Shown piece after piece: positions 34,644 through 41,603 of a stretch of 41,603 nucleotides of DNA (its first letter is position 1; every line of letters starts with the position of its first letter). The DNA is from Conidiobolus incongruus B7586 (taxonomy: Eukaryota; Entomophthoromycota; Entomophthoromycetes; Entomophthorales; Conidiobolaceae), in assembly GCA_000697335.1 (NCBI GenBank), contig JNEM01012248.1:1-41603 (forward strand), given 5' to 3'. Made by a program: the position numbers and the translations under genes. The notes beneath the pieces are model-generated. The model was given only the letters and a program-made list of their open reading frames with translations. It was not told where the DNA came from and did no database searches.

Positions 34644-36062
34644 TTAAGCTTCTTGTTGTTTAGCTTCTATAATTTCCTGATGTCGAGAGAAATTGGAATT
34701 CATTTCAGTAGTTGTAATACATGCACCGTCAGGGTAGACATTCCATCCACCAACAATAGAACATAAGAGACAGACTGCGGAGGCAACCATCATTAAATAA
34801 AATTGAACTCTGCCACTGGTAGGATTTCCATCGGCATCTGGCATAGCTTCACCAATACTGACTTCGACTTGAAATGAGAATGCAGCGATGAAAATACCAA
34901 TCATAGTTCCAAATATTGGAAGAATGGCGCGGTCTTCGGGGTGAAAGCACTTAGTGATGTGATAGGGTAGAATATTGAAAGCAACTTGGATGAATAATTG
35001 TACAAAAAAAACTGTTCCTGCAGTAAGTCGAGGCGATGCGGGAGCATAGTTAACGATCATATAACTGACGAAGAAGAAAACTAGAGCAAAGAGGAGAGAT
35101 CTTTGGTAGCCCATGAAAGGTGTAATAATTCCAATAGTAGCTCCACCAACAAAAGCACCAGCACCAGCAAGGAAGGAGGCTAACTGAGCGTAATCGAAAG
35201 TAAAACCGGGAGTTGTTCTAACGAGAGTGGGATAAATATCTTGAGTGCCTCTGGCAATAATGTTCCAAGCACATGTGAGAACAATAGTATAAATTAAAGC
35301 TCCGAACGATCTTCTGATAGATTTGCTGTTAGCCAATTCACTGAAACAATGCTTGAAAGATTGTTGGTCAAAGTTTTTATCCATAGTGAATAACATCAAG
35401 AATCCGACACCAAGGATAATAATGACACCAATGAGGAAGAGATATCTCCAATCGGATCCTTCTTGGAAGAGCCAAATATAGAATGGGACTAAAATATATG
35501 ATATAGCACCGGCCAATCCTGCAAAACTTGAATAAATATAAACGTTATAATCTTCTAAATCTTGAGCGATGAGTAAGGTTCCCATTTCAGACAAACCACC
35601 ACAGAGAAGAGATGTGAAACCTCTAACAATAGAATATCCATAGAAAGTACCTATTTTGTAGGTAATAGTGTACAAAACCGCTAAAAGAACAATAATAGCA
35701 GTTATGATTAATCTGTTACTCATCATATGGGTAAGATGTCTAAAGATTATAATTCCGAATAGTCTTAAAATAGAGGCCAAAGTAATATTAATTGCCAATA
35801 ATTTGTAACTAATGTCAAATTCCTGTTTTAATTCCAAGATAATGAAACATCCCAAGAAATAATCGAAGTTGGTGAAAATATTGGAAAACCAACCTGCAAT
35901 AAACTGTCTGCTTTGCTTCAGATGAAGAGAATTCACATGAGAGTAATGATTGACAAACTTAGGGGTCTTCTCATTGATAAAGCCAAATAATTGTGGCTTT
36001 TCTCTTTCTTGAGTTAAAGTTTCAGTTTGAGTTACTTGCAATTGTACGTTATTCTGATCCAT
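34644..36062 (-). CDS. SHS/Jen1-type major facilitator, carboxylate:H+ symporter-like, copy 2
   Basis: 472 residues, intact, intronless. About 51 differences from copy 1 over the first 450 residues (roughly 89% identity, no indels), with a divergent C-terminal tail. It has the same 12-helix layout and the same TM7 signature N267-IIARG-TQD-IYP-T279 with Ala-Arg in place of the usual Ser/Thr-His. Differences cluster in the N-terminal tail, in TM3-TM4 (residues 104-149) and around 405-409, so the two may differ in substrate or regulation. Role as for copy 1: plasma-membrane carboxylate uptake or export is likely, substrate unknown. It lies on the opposite strand to copy 1 and 1.3 kb upstream of the dead third copy in the same direction, as if from tandem duplication. 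Confidence 0.88.
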   Translation of the reverse strand: MDQNNVQLQVTQTETLTQEREKPQLFGFINEKTPKFVNHYSHVNSLHLKQSRQFIAGWFSNIFTNFDYFLGCFIILELKQEFDISYKLLAINITLASILRLFGIIIFRHLTHMMSNRLIITAIIVLLAVLYTITYKIGTFYGYSIVRGFTSLLCGGLSEMGTLLIAQDLEDYNVYIYSSFAGLAGAISYILVPFYIWLFQEGSDWRYLFLIGVIIILGVGFLMLFTMDKNFDQQSFKHCFSELANSKSIRRSFGALIYTIVLTCAWNIIARGTQDIYPTLVRTTPGFTFDYAQLASFLAGAGAFVGGATIGIITPFMGYQRSLLFALVFFFVSYMIVNYAPASPRLTAGTVFFVQLFIQVAFNILPYHITKCFHPEDRAILPIFGTMIGIFIAAFSFQVEVSIGEAMPDADGNPTSGRVQFYLMMVASAVCLLCSIVGGWNVYPDGACITTTEMNSNFSRHQEIIEAKQQEA

Positions 36063-36125
36063 ATCTTGGTATTTTAATTTAATGAATATTACAGATTAAT
36101 AGACTATCTTTGATCCATTGCGTGA

Positions 36126-36133
36126 TATTTATA
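36126..36133 (-). promoter_or_regulatory. TATA box of transporter 2
   Basis: TATAAATA on the minus strand, 64 bases upstream of the ATG, matching transporter 1 in sequence and distance. Confidence 0.65.
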
Positions 36134-38819
36134 CAAAATCAATATTAACTACTTAAAATTTTCTTTAATTGAATTTTAATTATAGTTGAACTTCTTCTAT
36201 CATTGCCCCAACTTTGAGATATTAAGGTTATTTGATTTCAATTTATTTCACCCATTGTTCTAATGCAATAAAATGTTTGAGTTTAAAATTAATTAATTAA
36301 TATAAAATAAAAAATTTTGATGACATTACTGATTTAAATCTAATATCATATTATTTTATAACAATATATTGAGTTTATATATATATATATATATTAATCA
36401 ATACTTATATTGTCTTCTATAAATGTTTAGTGCCATTCTAATGATATAATTATCAAAAATAATTAAACTAGACTATCATTTTTGTTACTCACTGCCATGA
36501 TGATATAATTTGTAATACATGACAATATCGATAATCAAAAAAATATTGCGCTAATTCTAAATCAAATTTTTATAGAGTTCAATTGAACTTTTCATTGTTT
36601 GTCAAGTGAAAGTTTATTTGTAAATTGGTATGCATTGTGTATAAAACTTGGATAGCTGGAGTTTAAGCAATTGGCATAGTCCGAAAAATTTAAAAAAATC
36701 ATCAAAGCCTTCTCAACTTGGTAAATTGGGAGAATCCTATTTCAAGTTTATGGAAATTTGAAATCACTAAAAATGGTTAATTGACCAAAACTTTTAAGCC
36801 ATAAAATCCAGTAGAAAGATTAAGAGAAAATACTTTACAGAATTGCTTGATCTTGCATTTCAAATACTCAATTTGCAAAGTGGATAGTATGGAATAGTCT
36901 ATTAATTAATATTTGGTTCATAAATTTTTTAAGCAATGACATAATGATGCTTATATGCATTAAACTCAACTAAATTTAGAATTTTTGAAAAAATTATTTT
37001 TGAAACTTTTGTTTCTCATCTAGAATTTATTGATTTACTAAATTTCAATGAGAAATTTAAATTTTTTGATTATGATTAAATAATTAAATTTTTTGAAAAA
37101 TATATAATGAAATTTATATTAATATATTGGGTAAAAAGATATAAATCATTATTCAAATTTTTACTCGAATCCTTATTAATCTAAAGAGCTAGTTTGGGAA
37201 AATTTAAATATAATTAAAATAATTAAAATAATTAAGAGATATCATTGGAATTTTAAATTGTTTATATGAATAATTTATGCTGTTTGAAAGCTGTCTGATT
37301 ATTTAAGACTAAATATTTGGAATTTATAAACATTTTTATACATTTTAATATTCTTATAAAAATGGAAATTTCTACCATTATTAAGAATAATGAGATTAAA
37401 TTTTTCAAAATTTCTATAGGCTTTTGAATAATTTAAAAATAATATTGAAAAGATCGAATAATCGAGAATTTTGAATCAAAGCCAAAGTTACTGAAATAAG
37501 ACTTTAGAAAACATCCATGAATACAATTAAAATTAGTATCTTATCGCCCTCCTTATATTTTTTGCCCTATTTCAGCTTTAAAGAATAAAAATATTTCGAT
37601 TTAGCCCAGGAAAATGCTGATATATTAATACCCAAAATTTATACTAACACCTTATAATCATTAATACAACTATGCCACTCAAACCCACATTATAATAAAA
37701 ATTTTCCCAAATGAATATTATTTATATACAATATAGGTTAATATAATGGTTGAAATAAAAACTAGTCGATTTTCATTGTTAATAATCAAGCCATATATAT
37801 AATAATAATTAATCAATATAATTTATTATTGGTTAGATATATGACTGTTATTAGCTTTCACCAATCAAGGATTACAATTGAAATATGATTTGTTTAATAC
37901 ATTTCATATTTAAGAAAAATCTTTATTTTCAGCAATATTCAGTTATATAATAAATATATATTATATTTTCTATTATAGATATATTCTGTTAATATCAATA
38001 TTAATTTTTAAATTCCAAATCTCATTTCTGAATACTAGCATTAACTTTTGAATTTGAAAATTTATTAGTTGATAAAAATGCCATTTAAATTATCCTTTAA
38101 TTCTTAAATAGCTATGAACAATATATTCAATTGGGTATAGAAATGTTCTTATATAGAATTTGATAATATTATAATAGCAATTTTATTAAAGAAATGGATC
38201 CATGACTCAAGAGTAATGCTAAACAGAAATTATTTATCCATAAATTGTTTACAAATGAGGTATAAATGGATCTTTAAATTGCTATAATAAATAATAGATC
38301 AATCATCATTCAACATTGAGATGTTAAAATTTATGATGAATGATTTGAATTGTTAAATAGAAAGGGTTATTGAATTTAGAAATTTGTATAATATAAAATT
38401 TACACCTCTAAGTATTTATATTAGACCTTATATATAATTTACTCTTGGATTTTTTTGAAATCATAATTTTAAATAAAATGGAAAGTTGAATATCGAAAAT
38501 ACTTCAATAAATTACATATTAATGATTTACAATCTATAATTTTAATAATAAATTCATATTTTTAATTATAGGAAATATATTTCAATTATAATATACTGAA
38601 TATCCACTATTCAAAATTTGTTAAAAATGAATTGAATAAAATAACAATAATATGATATTCAAAATTTTAAAAGTTATTATAATTAAAGGAAATGGTATTG
38701 TAGCATCGATTTTTAATCTACTTATCAACCTCTACTCATAAAGTTGTTAATTGTTCCCCAAATATGATTAATTTATATAAAAGATGAAAGTTGAGATATT
38801 ATTTACTTGAAATGCAAGT
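36134..38819. other. Long AT-rich stretch with one possible gene fragment
   Basis: Mostly low complexity, with (TA)n near 36378-36395. Around 36690-36890 the plus strand keeps one frame with few stops, reading SSKPSQLGKLGESYFKFMEI and later KIKRKYFTELLDLAFQILNL. This resembles a decayed gene, but I recognise no family. Elsewhere nothing. Confidence 0.3.
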
Positions 38820-39535
38820 TTGAAATTAGTAAAAAATTCAAAATTTTAAAATGAAGTGGTTCGTAATTATATTATTAAATTTGAATAAATAAAGTTCATT
38901 CTATCAATGAATCGCGATTTCGATAATTTATTAAAATAGATTGATCATTAATCATAACAACTGACTGAACCAATAAAATTAGGAATAGAGTTAACTCGAT
39001 TCCATCTGATCAAAGGTCCCAAAAAATTCAGATTGGATTGTACAATTATCTAGGCCAGTTCCTCCAACTCAATAAATTGAAAATTTCCTGTTTTCATGTT
39101 TATATACTCTTTCTAGGTTCAGAACTAGACCAATTACAGGAATCTGGAAATTTAAATCTGTTTTCAAATACTCAATAATTCTACCAGTGAGAAATTAATA
39201 CGTTTTTCACTGGTTTTTGTGATCAAATTACAATCACCAATAATATTAAATCAAGGTCATTATATGGTAATTTGTATTCTGGCAACCATTCCTAAGGTGC
39301 AAAAGACAATTTCTTAATCATCGACTCAATTTTGTATTGGGACCATTTCGAAGCTGATCTATCTAAAATCGCAATATTTGGCAACTCAAGATCAAAATTA
39401 TCCAATAAGTATTTTGATATCTTACTCAAGCGACCGTTACTAGAGATTAAACATAATTTGTACCAGTTATATCATTATGATATTCATGACATCATGTTTG
39501 GTGGAGAGTAGGAATTGAGTTCAATAAATTGTGTT
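38820..39535 (+). pseudogene. Fructosamine-3-kinase pseudogene, third site
   Basis: Blocks on the plus strand in family order: KVHSINESRF (matches LHSINEDSSF of the 20 kb copy), LTRFHLIKGPKKFRLD, NYLGQFLQLNKLK, SELDQLQESGNLNLF, YGNLYSGNHS (family HGDLWSGN, catalytic Asp replaced), FLIIDSILYWDHFEADLS, IAIFGNS, LLKRPLLEIKHNLYQLYHY and FGGE. The N-terminal lobe is barely readable. Frame changes and stops break it in at least four places. It is more diverged from the 20 kb copy than two recent duplicates would be, so several family members existed before all were lost. Confidence 0.8.
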
Positions 39536-40290
39536 AGTTTTCGAATAAAAACTAATAAATCATATATATTTTTTATTTATAGTATATCATCAAGATTAAA
39601 AAATTGAAATTTATAGTTTGATAACCCAATTAATAAATTGGTTAGTAAATTGATTCAAGTATTAAAATATTCAAGGATTGATTGGAATTAAAAACCATAT
39701 ACAAATATTTGAAGATTACAATTATTAAGTATTATTAATGAAATTGAGACCAATAAACACCAAATTGTAATTATCAATTAATAAAATATGGAATTAATTT
39801 TGATCAAGTTATTACTTCAGTTTCAACAAATTTTATATCTTATATTTCAATATTATAAATAATCTAACAATGAAGAGATAAATAATATATTTATTCAAAC
39901 TTAGTCTCATATCATTTATATACAATTTTCAGTTGGATTTATGGCCATTTTATCAAATATACATTTGTATATTTATTTATATAATATATATTAATATCCC
40001 ATTATTAATTAAATTTAGCTTCTATAATTAAAAATTGAGGAAGTTCATCAATATCTCGGAATATAATATTAACTAAAACGTCATTAGAATACACAATATA
40101 CATATCTATTATAGATTGAAAAATAAGCATTATTTAAATATATACTATTGTTTATTTTTTTTAAATTATTTTCATAAAATTAAAATTATTATCATTTGAT
40201 CTGATTATATAATTATTACGTCATATCAATTTAAATTATTTATATATATTAATAATTACTATTATAAAATTGATATTCGGCATTTAAATT
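39536..40290. other. AT-rich stretch, no gene seen
   Basis: Low-complexity sequence between the fructosamine-kinase relic and repeat copy C. Confidence 0.45.
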
Positions 40291-40428
40291 GAGGTGCAAA
40301 AATTCAACTTTTAATTGTTCACTCTTTGTTGTATTCCAGGTGAATCGAATTCAGTTGTAAATTTGAACTTGATGGATCTTAATAGCGAAAATAAGGAAAA
40401 TATGCACTCACAATTAACTCTTCTTTTT
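40291..40428 (+). repeat. Dispersed ~150-bp repeat, copy C
   Basis: Most diverged of the three. It keeps TTGTTCACTCTTTG, CCAGGTGAATCGAATTCAGT, TTTGAACTTGATGGATCTTA and CACTCACAATTAACTCTTC. Confidence 0.6.
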
Positions 40429-40862
40429 TTATTTTAATCAAATAATTAATATAAATTTAAAACAAATTTATTTATATTTCATTTAGTTTATAGTTATTTT
40501 TGAAAATATATGATAAAACTATTGATAAATGATTACTATTAAATCTAAAATTTTAAATTTATTATCTTGTTTTATAATTTGATTAATATTTATATACTTA
40601 TATTACAAAAATATAACCCTTTTTCAATTCATTTTTTTTATCAACTGTATTAAAATATTTATGAATGTAAGTATTACAACAATTACTACCTAATTGATAC
40701 TTTTCTTCACTAAAATTTACTACTAAAGACTTAATTAACTAAATTAAGCCTTATCAACATTTTATTAGTTTACATCTGAATAATCTCAATATTACTCAGC
40801 TATATATACTTATGCCTATATATTTCACTTAGTTATAAGAAAAACTTAGATTTCTTTTTTTT

Positions 40863-40893
<31 letters not shown>

Positions 40894-41603
40894 AATTTTT
40901 ATGCTTAAATATTACTTTAACCAAATAAACTTTTTTACTTAACTATTAATATATATTTTTATTGTTAATAGTTAATACCTTAATACTAGAGTATTAAGTT
41001 ATTATATTTCCTAAAGTATTGAGAAACTTGCTTCCTCTATCCTTAATTATTATTATTCACTTATAATAAAATTATTATTATATAATATAGCCTAAATTAT
41101 ATTGTAATAATAAACAATATAATATTATAAAATAATATTATAAATTTATATCAAATCACCTATAATTAAGCAATATATATTTATATATATAAACTATTTA
41201 TAATTATTTTTAAATATAAATATAAGAGTATATAAATAATATAATATTTTAATTTTTCTATTAATAAATATATTCAAATATTGAAATATATATTATATTG
41301 ATATTATCAATATAAAATATCTAATATTATTTGGCTAAAAGATTAGTTCTTAAATTCCTTAATATAAATTTCATATTTAATGTTAATCTTGAATAAATTA
41401 AGTAATTTAACTTTTTAGGTCAATTTAATCATATAGATTTATTTAATTTAATAAATAAACATAGTTTTTTCTTTTTTCTCAATCCTTACTATTTTTTTAA
41501 TTTTTGTTAATAATTATTATTTAATAAAATTAAAATTATTCTTATTAGAATTATATTTTATATTGATACTACCTATAAATTTTTTAATATAATAATATTA
41601 ATC
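40429..41603. other. AT-rich end of the window
   Basis: No gene recognised. The sequence from about 40640 resembles the C-depleted regions seen in the decayed transposons and may be another damaged element. Confidence 0.35.
40851..40893 (+). repeat. Pyrimidine tract with (TC)n microsatellite
   Basis: A 43-base pure pyrimidine run; 40867-40893 is 13 TC units plus one T. Confidence 0.95.

Noticed and set aside
1-41603. tRNA, rRNA or CRISPR arrays
   Set aside because: No B-box-like GGTTCGAATCC with a cloverleaf, no rRNA core and no regularly spaced repeats were found by eye. A covariance scan would be decisive.

Overview
This is a very AT-rich eukaryotic window. It holds five intact, intronless, well-separated protein genes in a sea of low-complexity A/T sequence, transposon remains and decayed gene copies. 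All intact genes stop with TAA and read in the standard code. The proteins (an SHS/Jen1-type carboxylate transporter family, a secreted SMP-30-like lactonase, fructosamine-3-kinase relics) and the transposon set (mariner, Tc1, Ty3/Gypsy) suggest a fungus, perhaps an early-diverging AT-rich one such as an Entomophthorales relative. The lineage is inferred and not proven.

Layout. 1-2.2 kb: two mariner transposase copies, one open at its 3' end and cut by the window edge, one heavily decayed. 3.3-4.3 kb: an intact secreted SMP-30/gluconolactonase-like gene on the minus strand. 5.3-6.8 kb: the first member of a three-copy ~150-bp dispersed repeat, then an unidentified decayed coding segment. 6.9-14.6 kb: a large inverted repeat with two ~1.8 kb arms that appear almost identical. 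Each arm carries the same 186-residue orphan membrane-anchored protein gene. A 4 kb spacer separates them and contains a fructosamine-3-kinase relic and the second dispersed repeat. 16.7-18.1 kb: intact SHS-family transporter 1 (+). 19.7-21.3 kb: a full-length fructosamine-3-kinase pseudogene (-) and a second copy of the unidentified segment (-). 23.4-29.4 kb: a complete but heavily decayed Ty3/Gypsy LTR element on the minus strand with matching target-site duplications. 30.3-31.8 kb: a complete-ended, decayed Tc1-type transposon with ~210-bp inverted repeats. 31.9-33.3 kb: a third SHS transporter copy, now a pseudogene (-). 34.6-36.1 kb: intact SHS transporter 2 (-), about 89% identical to transporter 1 over the first 450 residues. 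38.8-39.5 kb: another fructosamine-3-kinase relic (+). 40.3 kb: the third dispersed repeat.

The window looks like an accessory, duplication-prone region with gene birth and death. Two transporters survive and one has died. Three fructosamine-3-kinase copies have died with no live one in view. One orphan gene sits in a fresh or gene-converted inverted duplication. Repeat copies differ mainly by C-to-T/G-to-A changes, often CpA to TpA, which resembles repeat-induced point mutation. The inverted-repeat arms and the intact transporter pair show no obvious trace of it.

A loose functional theme is handling of carboxylates, sugar acids and glycated amines: secreted lactonase, proton-coupled carboxylate transporters and fructosamine kinase. 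Nothing in the sequence shows that these genes work as one pathway.
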